DNA of 64,000 bases, from contig CANHOA010000015.1 of the NCBI GenBank assembly GCA_947462255.1, forward strand, positions 1 to 64,000, written 5' to 3'. A program made the position numbers and the translations under genes. Positions 26,709 through 36,721 of this stretch are shown piece by piece (the stretch's first letter is position 1; the number at the start of each line of letters is the position of its first letter). This stretch comes from Flavobacteriales bacterium. Its GTDB lineage: Bacteria > Bacteroidota > Bacteroidia > Flavobacteriales_D > Crocinitomicaceae. The notes below the pieces were generated by a model. The model was not told the DNA's origin. It was given only the letters and a program-made list of their open reading frames with translations, and ran no database searches.

Positions 26709-27827
26709 CTATCTATTAATCATGACTGGCATGACCAACATTAATATATCTTCTTTGTCGTTTTCACCGCTCACTGGCATCAATAAACCAGCACGGCTAG
26801 GCTCACTCATTGCCAATTTAATTGTCTCGGTGTCTATACTTGCTAGCATTTCTACTAAGAACCTAGAATTAAACCCAATTTCTAGATCATCTCCATCGAA
26901 ATTACACGTTAAGCGTTCACTAGCCTCATTTGAAAAATCAACATCTTCAGCAAATAAAGACAATTCAGATCCAATTAGACGCAATTTAACTTGATGTGTT
27001 GTTTTGTTTGAAAAGATGGATACACGTTTCAAGGAGCCCAAAAATTGTAAGCGATCTATGGTAAGTACGTTTGGATTTTCTTTTGGAATTACAGCCTCAT
27101 AGTTAGGGTATTTTCCATCAATCAAGCGACAAACCAATAGTATATCTCCAAAGGTAAACATGGCATTTGATTCATTGTACTGTAATTCTACCTCTTCATC
27201 ACCTCTTAAATTAGACTTTAATAAATTGAGTGGTTTTTTTGGAAGAATGAAAGATGCATTACTTGAACTGGTGATGTCGGTTCGTCTATAGCGCACTAAT
27301 TTATGTGCATCAGTTGCTACAAAAGTAATTTCTTCTGGAGTAAAGTTACAATATACACCACTCATTACCGGTCGCATATCATCAACACCAGTAGCAAAGA
27401 TGGTTTTTGTGATTGCTCTTGACAGCAATTCACCTGTTAGTTTTATGGTACTATTGTATTCTGTTTTTGGCAATTTAGGAAATTCTTCGCCATTAAATCC
27501 AGACATTTTTGATTTACCGTTATCGTAGACAATTTCTATTGCAAAATTTGTTGGATTGACTTTAAAGGTGCAAGGTTGGTCGGGCATGCTTTTTAGCACC
27601 TCCAAAATTAATTTTGCTGGGATAGCAATTTTTCCATCTTCCTCTGATTGAACACCCATTTTTGTAATCATGGTTGTTTCTAAATCCGAAGCACTAATCG
27701 TTAATTCAGCATTTACAATCGAAAAAAGAAAATTATCTAGAATAGGCAAGGTGCTATTGGTACTTAGCACACCTGATATGCTTTGTAAATGTTTAAGTAA
27801 AGTGCTACTTGATATAATAAAGTTCAT
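26709..27827 (-). CDS. dnaN: DNA polymerase III beta sliding clamp
   Basis: A 372-aa clamp with the three repeated clamp domains and the recognisable ending EDILMLVMPVMINR (the PxxL-type C-terminus of the family). It tethers polymerase III to DNA. A TATTTTTG -7-like box on the minus strand (27847-27854) lies 20 bases upstream of the start. Genes before it on the strand are the DUF4340/gld operon. Confidence 0.96.
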   Translation of the reverse strand: MNFIISSSTLLKHLQSISGVLSTNSTLPILDNFLFSIVNAELTISASDLETTMITKMGVQSEEDGKIAIPAKLILEVLKSMPDQPCTFKVNPTNFAIEIVYDNGKSKMSGFNGEEFPKLPKTEYNSTIKLTGELLSRAITKTIFATGVDDMRPVMSGVYCNFTPEEITFVATDAHKLVRYRRTDITSSSNASFILPKKPLNLLKSNLRGDEEVELQYNESNAMFTFGDILLVCRLIDGKYPNYEAVIPKENPNVLTIDRLQFLGSLKRVSIFSNKTTHQVKLRLIGSELSLFAEDVDFSNEASERLTCNFDGDDLEIGFNSRFLVEMLASIDTETIKLAMSEPSRAGLLMPVSGENDKEDILMLVMPVMINR

Positions 27828-27885
27828 GAAAAAAAAGTTTTATTTACAAAAATAGCAATTCACTCGGTATTTTAGATACTAAATT

Positions 27886-28926
27886 TTAATTTGTTGCTTG
27901 GTTTTTTTTTAAATCCATTGCTGGAAAATAAACGTGTCCTAACAATAAGGGATTAAATACAAAATATTGACATTTAACCAATTGCCCATTTGGTAAAATA
28001 CACCAAAAATTATTCATGTCCATATTAACCATTTCACCAAATTCATTTCGCTCTTCTTCTTTTGCAGTTATGCGATACAATTTAAGTAAGGTTGATGAGC
28101 CATTACTTTGTTGGAGAGTCAATTTACAGAAGGGCAATGATTTTTTAAGACTATCGCATTGATTCTTACTTAATTCATAATTAGGCTTGTCAAAATGAAT
28201 TTTCTTGTAGGCCTGCAAATAGCGGTAAATATTGCTGGTATCAACAAATGGAAGAAGGTTTTTGCCCTGCTTAACAGTAAAATTATTCGCATTGTTTTTT
28301 ACGCTAAAACTTCTATTTGGATCGTCTAAAAATTCAACATTCACACTTTTTATTTCTTCAATCCCTAAAGCGAAAATATTAGTACACATCCATTTTCGTT
28401 TGTCAGCAAAGAAACGTGGTTCAATAATCCCTTTTAATCCTTTGATGCGCATCATTACAGGCTGGATACTTTTACCATCACTTTTGGTTTCTAATAACAT
28501 GATTTGTCCATAATGGTCTTGCGCTGAAGGGCCGATATACCAAGTTTTTTCCCATTCACCATCCACAAAGAATTCTACTTTGGTATGTTGGCTTGCCATA
28601 AGTTCAGTGAATTTTGTTATTGAATTTTTAGGCAGATACCCTTTGAATTCAATATTTTTTGCTGCATCAAGAATAAAACTAACATTTTGCTGACTAATAC
28701 AATCGCCATTGGCCTCTGTCCAAAGTCCATTTTTATTTTCTAAACTGATGCTCAGTGATGAGGGGTCAGTAATAATAATTTTAGTAATATTCGTTGTGTC
28801 TTCTATAGAAAACTCAATTAATTCTAAATCTGATTTTCCTTTATTATTTAATAAATTCAAGCTCAGCCAAGCTAACAACAATAAGAATAAGATTCCACTA
28901 ACAAATAATATACTTTTTCTTTTCAT
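27886..28926 (-). CDS. DUF4340-like membrane-anchored protein (Gld-linked)
   Basis: A 346-aa protein with one N-terminal membrane helix and an extracytoplasmic domain. It sits 5 bases after gldG, and proteins described as DUF4340 often sit next to the GldG-type ABC subunit; this is the basis of the call. Strands such as TKIIITDPSSLSISLENKNGLW fit the DUF4340 start (LxLxxxNGxW). It probably works with the GldFG exporter at the inner membrane. Confidence 0.7.
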   Translation of the reverse strand: MKRKSILFVSGILFLLLLAWLSLNLLNNKGKSDLELIEFSIEDTTNITKIIITDPSSLSISLENKNGLWTEANGDCISQQNVSFILDAAKNIEFKGYLPKNSITKFTELMASQHTKVEFFVDGEWEKTWYIGPSAQDHYGQIMLLETKSDGKSIQPVMMRIKGLKGIIEPRFFADKRKWMCTNIFALGIEEIKSVNVEFLDDPNRSFSVKNNANNFTVKQGKNLLPFVDTSNIYRYLQAYKKIHFDKPNYELSKNQCDSLKKSLPFCKLTLQQSNGSSTLLKLYRITAKEEERNEFGEMVNMDMNNFWCILPNGQLVKCQYFVFNPLLLGHVYFPAMDLKKNQATN

Positions 28927-28931
28927 TTCGC

Positions 28932-30728
28932 CTATAGTTTAGTTGAAGCATATCTTTTCGTACGATAATAATTCCAAATGAATCCCAATAATAATATGAG
29001 TATAATCGGTAAGCCCACATTAATTATTTTTAATGTGTCAGCCATTGTGCTCAATTTTTCTTTATTGATGTTTTTTATTTCGATTTGCTTACTTCTAATA
29101 TCTAAAACAGATGTTTCCCCCATCATATAATCAACAAGATTCTGAAAAAAATCTTGATTGCCATAATACATTGGAATTCCTTTTTCGGCAAGTACTTTAT
29201 TAAATTTTAAATTATTAAAGGGATTTTGTCTGTACATAAACTGCCCAGTTTCTTCATTTTTCATGGAGTCATATTCATTCGCGATGAAGCTACCATTTCC
29301 AACTAAAAGGACTTTCCCCTCTTTTTTACTTTGACTTAAATATTTTGATTCTTTATTTTCGGAGAAATCAGTATCAATTCTATTTTGAAAATGAGAAGAA
29401 AATTTTCCTTCCACCATTGCTGCTAGGCATAATTGATTTTTTTCTTGTGATGGGTTCTCTATAAGTTGAGGATTTCGCCCGTATGAAAGGGGCATTTCTA
29501 AACTTATTAATGGTGCCAGCCCTGTTTTGTTCGAATTTGTTGATGAGGTAAGTAATACAGTACTTTTTGCATTCTCTGAGGGTACAAATTGGATTTCATT
29601 CACATAAGCTAGCGATACTGGATCAACATTACGTGTAATGGGATGAGAGCCCGGTTTAGCAAGTATATGATAGAACCATGGAACCAAAGATTGCTCAGCA
29701 TATTCAAGAACTTTTGGGGCGCAATTAACATCAACAACAAAGTTTTCGTTCAGTTTAAGCCCGTAATCAAAAAGCATATTTTCGAGCTTTAAATTTTTTC
29801 TAATCGTATGGGTAATTCCTCTAGTCATCAGGGTGTCCTCCTCTAAATGAAGGGTATTCATGAAGCACATTAATTTCTTTCCGCGCATTACAAATTGATC
29901 AATGATATATAGATCTTTATTTGTAAAAGGGTATTGAGGGTCAGCTATAATTAGTCCATCAACATCATTTAATGAGGCCAATGAATCGTTAAGTCTTACC
30001 TCTGTCAACGAATAATAAGGAGCGATGAGCGATCTAACTCTTGTAGTTTGGTTGTAATTGAGTTCACCATGCCCTTGAAGGAACGCAATTCTTGGTTTAG
30101 TACTTTGAGTAATGGTTCGAATAACTGAAAGTAGGTTATACTCTAGGTTGTTAATAGCATTTTCGAGTAGTGAATTTACATCCTCTAAATTAGTTGGCTT
30201 GCCGGGTTTAGTGCCAGGAATTAATTGAATGGATGTTTCTTTAATAATACCATTAACTGAATAAGAAATTTCTGCGCCTGGCCAAAGCATAATTTGGGTT
30301 TGTGCTCCATCCTTCAAATACGAAACTTCAAGTGGCTGAATACCCTCACCGTCTTTATATAAGCTTTGAAACAAAGCATTTTTTTCATTTTTTGAGCCAT
30401 TATTTGGGTTAATGAAAAGGTATTCAATACGGTCATCGCTTATATTTTTAAAGGCAATTAGTTTATCTTCTATGGCATTTCGGAAAAGTTTGATTTCTGC
30501 AGGTAAATTTCCTTCCAAATAAATTTTAATTGAAACACGACTGCTAAACTTTGATGTGTCCTTTAGAAATTCTTTTGTGCCGTTCGATAGGGTATAACGT
30601 TGATCATCGGTCATGTCGATTTGACGATAAACTAAGGAGGCAATGATATTGATAAGAACAAGTGCTGCGATAAAAATGAGTAGAAATCCAGCATTAAAAA
30701 ACCCCTTAACGGAAACTTTCTTATCCAT
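28932..30728 (-). CDS. gldG: Gliding motility ABC-transporter substrate-binding subunit GldG
   Basis: A 598-aa protein with an N-terminal membrane helix (about 10-30), a large extracytoplasmic domain of the GldG/DUF4350 type (YTLSNGTKEFLKDTSKFSSRV, ADPQYPFTNKDLYIIDQFVMRG in part) and a C-terminal helix (NVGLPIILILLLGFIW) near residue 575. It partners with GldF, encoded directly upstream, and a GldA ATPase not in this window. It functions in gliding motility and possibly T9SS-linked processes. Confidence 0.92.
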   Translation of the reverse strand: MDKKVSVKGFFNAGFLLIFIAALVLINIIASLVYRQIDMTDDQRYTLSNGTKEFLKDTSKFSSRVSIKIYLEGNLPAEIKLFRNAIEDKLIAFKNISDDRIEYLFINPNNGSKNEKNALFQSLYKDGEGIQPLEVSYLKDGAQTQIMLWPGAEISYSVNGIIKETSIQLIPGTKPGKPTNLEDVNSLLENAINNLEYNLLSVIRTITQSTKPRIAFLQGHGELNYNQTTRVRSLIAPYYSLTEVRLNDSLASLNDVDGLIIADPQYPFTNKDLYIIDQFVMRGKKLMCFMNTLHLEEDTLMTRGITHTIRKNLKLENMLFDYGLKLNENFVVDVNCAPKVLEYAEQSLVPWFYHILAKPGSHPITRNVDPVSLAYVNEIQFVPSENAKSTVLLTSSTNSNKTGLAPLISLEMPLSYGRNPQLIENPSQEKNQLCLAAMVEGKFSSHFQNRIDTDFSENKESKYLSQSKKEGKVLLVGNGSFIANEYDSMKNEETGQFMYRQNPFNNLKFNKVLAEKGIPMYYGNQDFFQNLVDYMMGETSVLDIRSKQIEIKNINKEKLSTMADTLKIINVGLPIILILLLGFIWNYYRTKRYASTKL

Positions 30729-30731
30729 ATC

Positions 30732-31463
30732 TTAGCTTTTTAATGATTTAACACTTGCTAATGTGGCATATAAAAATAACCCGATAACAGAAATAAAATA
30801 AACCAAATCACTGGTATCGATAATGCCCTTTTTAATTGAATTATAATGGAAAGAAATGCCAAAATAGCGAATTATGGCGTCTATTTCGCCTACCTGAGAA
30901 AACGCCCCTAAAAGTTCTAATCCGTCATACATAAACCAGCACAAAAACATGGCTAAAATAAAGGAGACGATTTGACTACTCGTCAAAGAAGAAGTAAATA
31001 TGCCAATTGAAACAAATACAGCGCAGATAAATCCTAATCCCAAATAAGATGTTAAGGTAGCACCTAAGTCAATGACCCCTACAGGATCACCAAGGTAATA
31101 CATAGAAAAATAATATATGATAGTTGGAATAATAGCAATCAGGGCTAAGGTAAGTCCGGCAAAATACTTGGCCAATATGATGTTAAAATCAGAAATTGGC
31201 CTGGTAAATAATAATTCGATCGTGCCTGTACGCCGCTCCTCTGCAATGGACCGCATGGTGATTGCTGGTATCAAGATTAGAAGGATAACTGGTGATAGAT
31301 TGAAAAAAGGAATTAAGTCTGCTTCTGCTCCTTCTAATAAATTGGTGTTGTATGACAAAATCCAATGAAATAAACCAGATGCAATTAAATAAATCAAAAT
31401 GAAGACGTATCCAATTATGGAACTTAAAAAACTTCTGACTTCTTTAAAATAAAGTGATAACAT
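30732..31463 (-). CDS. gldF: Gliding motility ABC-transporter permease GldF
   Basis: An ABC-2-type permease with six hydrophobic segments. The conserved AEERRTGTIELLFTRPIS motif (about residue 70-87) is typical of GldF/NosY-type permeases. The frame is open to 31502, but the ATG at 31463 gives the usual start (MLSLYFKEVRSFLSSIIGY), so it is used. Three bases separate it from gldG. The ATPase gldA is not nearby. Confidence 0.9.
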   Translation of the reverse strand: MLSLYFKEVRSFLSSIIGYVFILIYLIASGLFHWILSYNTNLLEGAEADLIPFFNLSPVILLILIPAITMRSIAEERRTGTIELLFTRPISDFNIILAKYFAGLTLALIAIIPTIIYYFSMYYLGDPVGVIDLGATLTSYLGLGFICAVFVSIGIFTSSLTSSQIVSFILAMFLCWFMYDGLELLGAFSQVGEIDAIIRYFGISFHYNSIKKGIIDTSDLVYFISVIGLFLYATLASVKSLKS

Positions 31464-31550
31464 AAAAATATTTAGCTCCTCAAAAGTAGAATTTTCATTC
31501 AAATAATGGGCAATTATTTTGTGTAAAAAGTTTTTTGTAAATAGGTATAA

Positions 31551-31583
31551 ATAAAAAAAGTCCCAAAAGGGACTTAATTTTTT
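31551..31583 (-). terminator. Terminator of the cold-shock gene
   Basis: AAGTCCC-AAAA-GGGACTT (31558-31575) forms a 7-bp stem with a run of seven A on the left, which is a T-run on the minus strand. It lies 28 bases after the cold-shock stop. T-rich DNA on the other side makes it possibly bidirectional. Confidence 0.75.
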
Positions 31584-31602
31584 TAAAGGTGTGGAATATT
31601 AA

Positions 31603-31794
31603 TTATGCTTTTTTCACATTAATTGCATTCAAACCTCTTCGACCTTCTTCAAGTTCGAATTCAACTTGGTCATTTTCTTTAACCTTGTCAACTAATCCTG
31701 TTACATGAACAAAATACTCTTTGCTCGTTTCGTCGTCAACTATAAAACCAAAACCTTTGGTTTCATTGAAAAATTTTACTGTTCCTTTACTCAT
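31603..31794 (-). CDS. Cold-shock domain protein (CspA family)
   Basis: A 63-aa single OB-fold protein with the nucleic-acid motifs KGFGFIV (RNP1) and EYFVHV (RNP2). It binds single-stranded RNA or DNA as an RNA chaperone. It has its own terminator and no co-transcribed neighbour. In Bacteroidota such proteins are often constitutive, so cold induction cannot be assumed. Confidence 0.95.
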   Translation of the reverse strand: MSKGTVKFFNETKGFGFIVDDETSKEYFVHVTGLVDKVKENDQVEFELEEGRRGLNAINVKKA

Positions 31795-31865
31795 TCTATT
31801 CTAAATTAATTATTTTATGTAAAAGTAAACTTCTTTTTTGTATAAATCAAATAATTGACTATAAT

Positions 31866-32177
31866 TTATTTCTTTTCATTAGAAAAGGAGTCAAAATACG
31901 TAGTTGTGCTATATGCTTCTGCCGGGTTTTCAAAATGGGGTTTAATGCTTTTCCAAATGCTTATAAATAGAGAAGATTGTCTATAATTTAAGAGTGCTTG
32001 TTCACTTTCCCAATGGCTGTAAGTAAAACATATACAAGGATTATCTATGTTTTGAAGCAGTTGCATGCCTAGGCATCCCTCAGTCTCTGCAACTTTCCAT
32101 TTTGTTTCATTAAACAGAAAAAGGAAATCATCCAATTTATCTTTTTGGAATTCTAATTTAACAATTCGCGTAATCAA
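31866..32177 (-). CDS. ABM-domain (dimeric alpha/beta barrel) protein
   Basis: A 103-aa antibiotic-biosynthesis-monooxygenase-like protein: MITRIVKLEFQKDKLDDFL at the start, EGCLGMQLLQ in the middle and YSHWESEQALLNYRQSSLF, all typical of this small ferredoxin-like fold. The biochemical role is unknown; such folds include heme-degrading and quinol oxidases. Its start overlaps the SAM hydrolase gene stop by 4 bases, implying coupled translation. Confidence 0.85.
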   Translation of the reverse strand: MITRIVKLEFQKDKLDDFLFLFNETKWKVAETEGCLGMQLLQNIDNPCICFTYSHWESEQALLNYRQSSLFISIWKSIKPHFENPAEAYSTTTYFDSFSNEKK

Positions 32178-33058
32178 AAGGCTAGGGTGTTAATTGTTTT
32201 GTGTGAGCCTGCAGGTTCAAAGTCAACCCGAATTATATCACCTTTTCTCACACCAAACAAGCGGTCAGCGCCGCCATTTCCTTTATTGGCTCCTTGATTA
32301 ATAGCAATCTCTAATAGACCTGCATGATTAAATATGGCTACCTTATCTCCTAAAATCACACTGTTGTATGTAGGAGATATTTTTACTAAGTGATAAGTTT
32401 TATTATGATAGTAAATGGTAAAAGGCATATTTTCTCCAAACCGATCGAAATCTTCTTTCGTGATATTGGATATTAGATTACCATAGGAATCTATGTGGAT
32501 GACGTGGCCTTGGATTGAAAGCGCTTCAATAATAGGATTTTGTAATAAGGATTTTTTAAAATTTTCTTCAGCTGTACAAAATTGCTCTGCCTTTTCTCCT
32601 TTAGCAATTCGAATTGCAAGAGGTACTAAACAGGTTTTAGTTGTAAATCGAAGCATTTCGAGATGTTCATGTATCGCAAGGTAATTATAAAACGCACTTG
32701 GTTTTTTATCACCTAAAAACGCACCAAAAAACCCATTATCTGTAGCAATGAAATATTGATTTTCAAAAACTAAAATAGAGGGATAATTTGGTGAAAAATT
32801 TTGTTGGTTATTTTCAATTGATGCTTCTGCGATTTTAGGTTCGCTATCAACACCAATAATATGAATTGTGCCATCTGGAAAATCAGTGTAACAGTTTCTC
32901 AGCTGAAAAGCCGCCTCTGAGCTATCGAATGGACGTATGTCATGGGAAATATCAATCAATATTGCATTTGGAAGCTGACGGTATAAACTTGCTTTTATTG
33001 AAGCTACATAATGGTCTTTTAGTCCTGCGTCTGTTGTTAGGGTAATGATTTGCATCAT
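32174..33058 (-). CDS. SAM hydroxide adenosyltransferase/hydrolase family protein
   Basis: A 294-aa protein of the DUF62 / SAM hydroxide-adenosyltransferase family, with TLTTDAGLKDHYVASIKA at the start, PNAILIDISHDI, and HIIGVDSE. Members hydrolyse S-adenosylmethionine to adenosine and methionine. A TACTTTTG -7 box on the minus strand (33097-33104) fits the promoter. A methionine pair at the start (ATG ATG) leaves the exact start ambiguous by one codon. Confidence 0.88.
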   Translation of the reverse strand: MMQIITLTTDAGLKDHYVASIKASLYRQLPNAILIDISHDIRPFDSSEAAFQLRNCYTDFPDGTIHIIGVDSEPKIAEASIENNQQNFSPNYPSILVFENQYFIATDNGFFGAFLGDKKPSAFYNYLAIHEHLEMLRFTTKTCLVPLAIRIAKGEKAEQFCTAEENFKKSLLQNPIIEALSIQGHVIHIDSYGNLISNITKEDFDRFGENMPFTIYYHNKTYHLVKISPTYNSVILGDKVAIFNHAGLLEIAINQGANKGNGGADRLFGVRKGDIIRVDFEPAGSHKTINTLAF

Positions 33059-33145
33059 GATTTTTCGTTCAGTATTGCTTTAATTTTTACTTTTACCAAA
33101 AGTAAGGTATTTCGCATAGATAGTAATAATCAAAATGTATTTTAA

Positions 33146-34111
33146 TTGAATTTGGAAAGTAGAAAAATTATCATTGAAGGAATAAATCCCGCTGATTTAT
33201 TTGGCATCAACAACATAAATCTAAAGCATCTCAAAACATTCTTTCCTAAATTATCAATTTTATCAAGGGGAAATATGGTTATAATTGATGGGGAACAGGA
33301 GTTGATTGATGCGTTTGAAGCTAAATTCGAATTAATTCAACAGCATTTTAATACCTATAATGTTCTCTCGTTAAATAACATCGATAATCTTATGCTTGAA
33401 AATGGTGCCTCGCTTATTTCAAATGGCCAAGATGATGAAATTCTCGTTCATGGTACCAGTGGAAATAAGATTAAAGCACGTACGGTAAATCAGAAAAAGA
33501 TGGTGCAAGCCGTACTTGATCACGATATGGTTTTTGCTGTTGGTCCTGCAGGAACTGGTAAAACCTACACCGCAGTTGCCTTGGCTGTTCGAGCTTTAAA
33601 AGCAAAGGAGGTAAAACGAATCGTGCTAACCCGACCAGCTGTTGAGGCAGGAGAAAACTTAGGGTTTCTGCCAGGCGACCTTAAAGAAAAATTAGACCCT
33701 TATTTAATGCCTTTGTATGATGCCCTGAGGGATATGATCCCTTCGGATAAATTAGCCAATATGATTGAGATGGGCATTATTGAAATTGCACCGCTTGCAT
33801 TCATGAGGGGGCGAACCTTAGACAAGGCTTTTGTGATTCTTGATGAAGCTCAAAATACGACCACATTACAAATGAAAATGTTCTTAACGCGTATGGGCAT
33901 GACAGCGAAATTTGTGATTACCGGTGACATAACACAAGTTGATTTGCCCCATCGACAAAAATCTGGGCTTAATTTCGCTTTAGAAATTTTAGAAGGGATC
34001 GATGAAATTGCCATTATCCGATTGGGCAAAAGCGATATTATACGACACAAATTAATCACTAAAATTATTGATGCCTTTGAAAACGCTGAGGCAAAATCCG
34101 CTTTAGATTAA
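33146..34111 (+). CDS. PhoH family ATPase
   Basis: A 321-aa PhoH-like protein: an N-terminal KH-like/RNA-binding region to about residue 100, then the ATPase with Walker [12 protein letters not shown] and Walker [11 protein letters not shown]. PhoH proteins bind RNA and ATP with roles in RNA metabolism. No ATG fits the N-terminus, so the start is taken as TTG at 33146, giving [12 protein letters not shown], which matches family starts. The gene precedes purC by 8 bases. Confidence 0.9.
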   Translation: MNLESRKIIIEGINPADLFGINNINLKHLKTFFPKLSILSRGNMVIIDGEQELIDAFEAKFELIQQHFNTYNVLSLNNIDNLMLENGASLISNGQDDEILVHGTSGNKIKARTVNQKKMVQAVLDHDMVFAVGPAGTGKTYTAVALAVRALKAKEVKRIVLTRPAVEAGENLGFLPGDLKEKLDPYLMPLYDALRDMIPSDKLANMIEMGIIEIAPLAFMRGRTLDKAFVILDEAQNTTTLQMKMFLTRMGMTAKFVITGDITQVDLPHRQKSGLNFALEILEGIDEIAIIRLGKSDIIRHKLITKIIDAFENAEAKSALD

Positions 34112-34119
34112 CATAAACT

Positions 34120-35067
34120 ATGAAAACAACTTCTACTACTACTTTTAATTTTGATGGGCAAATTGATGTTTACCATGGCAAAGTTCGCGATGTATATACG
34201 CTCAGCGAAAACCGTTTGGTGATGGTCGCTTCCGACCGAATATCTGCCTTTGACCATATTCTCCCGAAAGGAATTCCTTTTAAGGGCCAGGTTCTTAATC
34301 AGGTTGCGACTTATTTTTTAGATGCGACTAAGGATATCGTGCCAAATTGGTTAGTTGCCACACCTGATCCCTGCGTTGCTGTTGGTTATGCCTGCGTGCC
34401 GATTCGTGTTGAAATGGTTATCCGCGGATATTTAGCTGGGCATGCGGCTAGGGAATATAAAGCTGGTAAACGTATTTTGTGTGGTGTTGTTTTGCCAGAA
34501 GGGCTTATCGAAAACGATCGCTTACCTTCGCCAATCATTACACCAGCCGTAAAAGCAGAGGAGGGGCATGATGAAGATATTTCTCGTGAAGATATTTTGC
34601 TGCACGGACATGTTAGCAAAGAAGTATATGAAAAAATGGAATCGTATACTAGAAAACTATTTCAAAGAGGAACTGAAATGGCTTTTAAACAAGGCTTAAT
34701 ATTGGTCGATACAAAATATGAGTTCGGTTTACTTAATGGGGAGGTCGTTTTAATTGATGAAATTCACACTCCGGATTCTTCGCGTTATTTTTATGCTGAC
34801 GGCTACGAGGAACGTCAGGCTGAAGGTATAGAGCAAAAGCAATTGTCAAAGGAATTTGTGCGGCAATGGCTGATTGAGAATGGTTTTCAAGGTCTTGAAG
34901 GCCAAGAAATTCCTCATATGCCGGATGAATTTGTACAAATTATTTCCGAACGCTATATTGAGTTGTATGAAAAAATAACGGGGAATCAGTTTATTAAATC
35001 AGATACAACGAACAGCATTGATCGCATTTTCAACAATGTTCAAGCGTATCTTAAAAAGGAAATATAA
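34120..35067 (+). CDS. purC: SAICAR synthetase PurC
   Basis: A 315-aa enzyme of purine synthesis joining CAIR and aspartate. Motifs are [11 protein letters not shown] and [12 protein letters not shown] at the start (ATP binding) and [16 protein letters not shown] (in part). The length (about 315 instead of about 240) matches the longer bacterial/plant-type branch. It follows phoH closely and converges on the phosphatase gene with a 4-base gap. Confidence 0.95.
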   Translation: MKTTSTTTFNFDGQIDVYHGKVRDVYTLSENRLVMVASDRISAFDHILPKGIPFKGQVLNQVATYFLDATKDIVPNWLVATPDPCVAVGYACVPIRVEMVIRGYLAGHAAREYKAGKRILCGVVLPEGLIENDRLPSPIITPAVKAEEGHDEDISREDILLHGHVSKEVYEKMESYTRKLFQRGTEMAFKQGLILVDTKYEFGLLNGEVVLIDEIHTPDSSRYFYADGYEERQAEGIEQKQLSKEFVRQWLIENGFQGLEGQEIPHMPDEFVQIISERYIELYEKITGNQFIKSDTTNSIDRIFNNVQAYLKKEI

Positions 35068-35071
35068 TAGT

Positions 35072-36721
35072 TTATTTTTTCTCTAAAACTTCCAAAATAG
35101 GCGATCCTGTCATGGCTCCTGATCGTTGTAGATAGAGCAAGTGGGTTAATGTAGCTGAAATATCTGTAATTTCTATTGGTCGAAATACATCGCCTGGTTT
35201 TAATCCACCACCATACCAAAGCAATGGAACATGGGTGTCGTAGTTAAACGCTGAGCCATGAGAAGTGCCTTTAAAATCGGCATCACCATCTACTGGTAAA
35301 AATCCGGGATTTAATAAATACAATACATCACCGCTTCTATTAAAATCGTATCCTAAGAATAGCATTTTTCTCCAGTTATCGCCGTTTACACTACCTTCGA
35401 TGAGTTGTTCGGCGGTAAATACTGCTTTAACTTCTGCCCATTGTCGGATTTCTTGACTTATAAAATCACAAATGGCATTGTAATCAAGTTTTAATGAATC
35501 AATCTCTTCCCGATTTAGGTATATGTTTTGATTTATTTCGTTCAGCGTAATTGGGGATTTAAATTTTGTAAGAATAGCTAATTTCAACTCCTCCATTTTT
35601 AAATTACTTGCGTGGTAGCCTCCGGGAAGACGCATGTCCATTAGCATTTGAGGAATGGGAACAACGGCATGATCAGCAGTTAGAAAAAGGGTGAAATTAT
35701 CTTTGCCAAGTTTCTTAGTTAATTCCTTCAATAGTTTTTCTATTTCTAAGTCCATCCTTGCATACATATCCTCTATTTCCAATGAATAAGGCCCAAAGCT
35801 ATGCCCTGCTATGTCTGGGGTTGAATAACTAATACAAAGTAAATCGGTCTGTGCATCTTCCCCTAGTTTTTCATTTTTTATGGCCGAAAGAGCCAAATCT
35901 GTTAGTAAGCTATTACATGCTGGGGAAATCGTAAAACCACTAAAATCGGTAGCAGGAAAGGTGGTGAAATTATATGGAAAGACAGCGTCTATTTTCCCGG
36001 GGATAATCGCTTCGTATTTGCTTTCGTCTTTATCGGCAGCTAAATAGGTTTCTTTTGGGTATAAAAGCGTCCAATCTGTCAAGTAGGTTTTTGCATTTTT
36101 ATGCGCGTTAAATTCTTCTAGCCAATCGGGTAATTTATCCTTGAAGTAGGTACTTGTTGTAAAAGTGCCGCTGAGTGGGTCAAACCAATAGCTTCCATCA
36201 CTTAAATGCCCACCTGGAAGGATGGCACTTCGGTTTTTAATGGAAAGAGAGATCACTTTTGCGTTTGGGTAGTTTAGTTTTAATTGATCACTTATCGTAT
36301 ATGTTTTAAGATTTTTTGGCGAAGCTTTACCATACGCTGAAATTGTTCCAATTCCCTTAACAGACAAATCTTCTACACAGTTAACATTAGCCGAAGAAGT
36401 TCGATCATACCAACTGTTGCCAATAATCCCATGATTATTTGGGCTCGTTCCGGTGTAAATGGAGGCGTGGCCTGGCCCAGTGTAGGTTGGGACGTAATTG
36501 TAATTCACATTGCGGCAATTCACACCATTTTTCATCAGGACATTAAAGCCACCTTTGGTAAAATGATGCTGATAACGGTATAAATACTCGTAGCACATTT
36601 GATCAATGACGATTCCAACAACAAGTTTGTTTTTCTTTTGTGCTATTAGAGTTCCTTTGAAAAAGAAGATAAGCACAAATAATAAAAGAAAGTACAATTT
36701 ATCCTTTGCCTGGTTTTTCAT
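35072..36721 (-). CDS. PafA-like alkaline phosphatase superfamily protein
   Basis: A 549-aa secreted phosphatase/phosphodiesterase with a signal-like N-terminal helix (to about residue 28). Motifs fit PafA-type enzymes: VVGIVIDQM with a metal-binding Asp (40), NYNYVPTYTGPGHAS with the nucleophile Thr (79 or 81), SYSTPDIAGHSFGP, TADHAVVP and GTSHGSAFNYDTHVPLL. PafA releases phosphate from monoesters in the periplasm in Flavobacteria. It overlaps the upstream VWD-protein gene by 23 bases. Confidence 0.9.
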   Translation of the reverse strand: MKNQAKDKLYFLLLFVLIFFFKGTLIAQKKNKLVVGIVIDQMCYEYLYRYQHHFTKGGFNVLMKNGVNCRNVNYNYVPTYTGPGHASIYTGTSPNNHGIIGNSWYDRTSSANVNCVEDLSVKGIGTISAYGKASPKNLKTYTISDQLKLNYPNAKVISLSIKNRSAILPGGHLSDGSYWFDPLSGTFTTSTYFKDKLPDWLEEFNAHKNAKTYLTDWTLLYPKETYLAADKDESKYEAIIPGKIDAVFPYNFTTFPATDFSGFTISPACNSLLTDLALSAIKNEKLGEDAQTDLLCISYSTPDIAGHSFGPYSLEIEDMYARMDLEIEKLLKELTKKLGKDNFTLFLTADHAVVPIPQMLMDMRLPGGYHASNLKMEELKLAILTKFKSPITLNEINQNIYLNREEIDSLKLDYNAICDFISQEIRQWAEVKAVFTAEQLIEGSVNGDNWRKMLFLGYDFNRSGDVLYLLNPGFLPVDGDADFKGTSHGSAFNYDTHVPLLWYGGGLKPGDVFRPIEITDISATLTHLLYLQRSGAMTGSPILEVLEKK

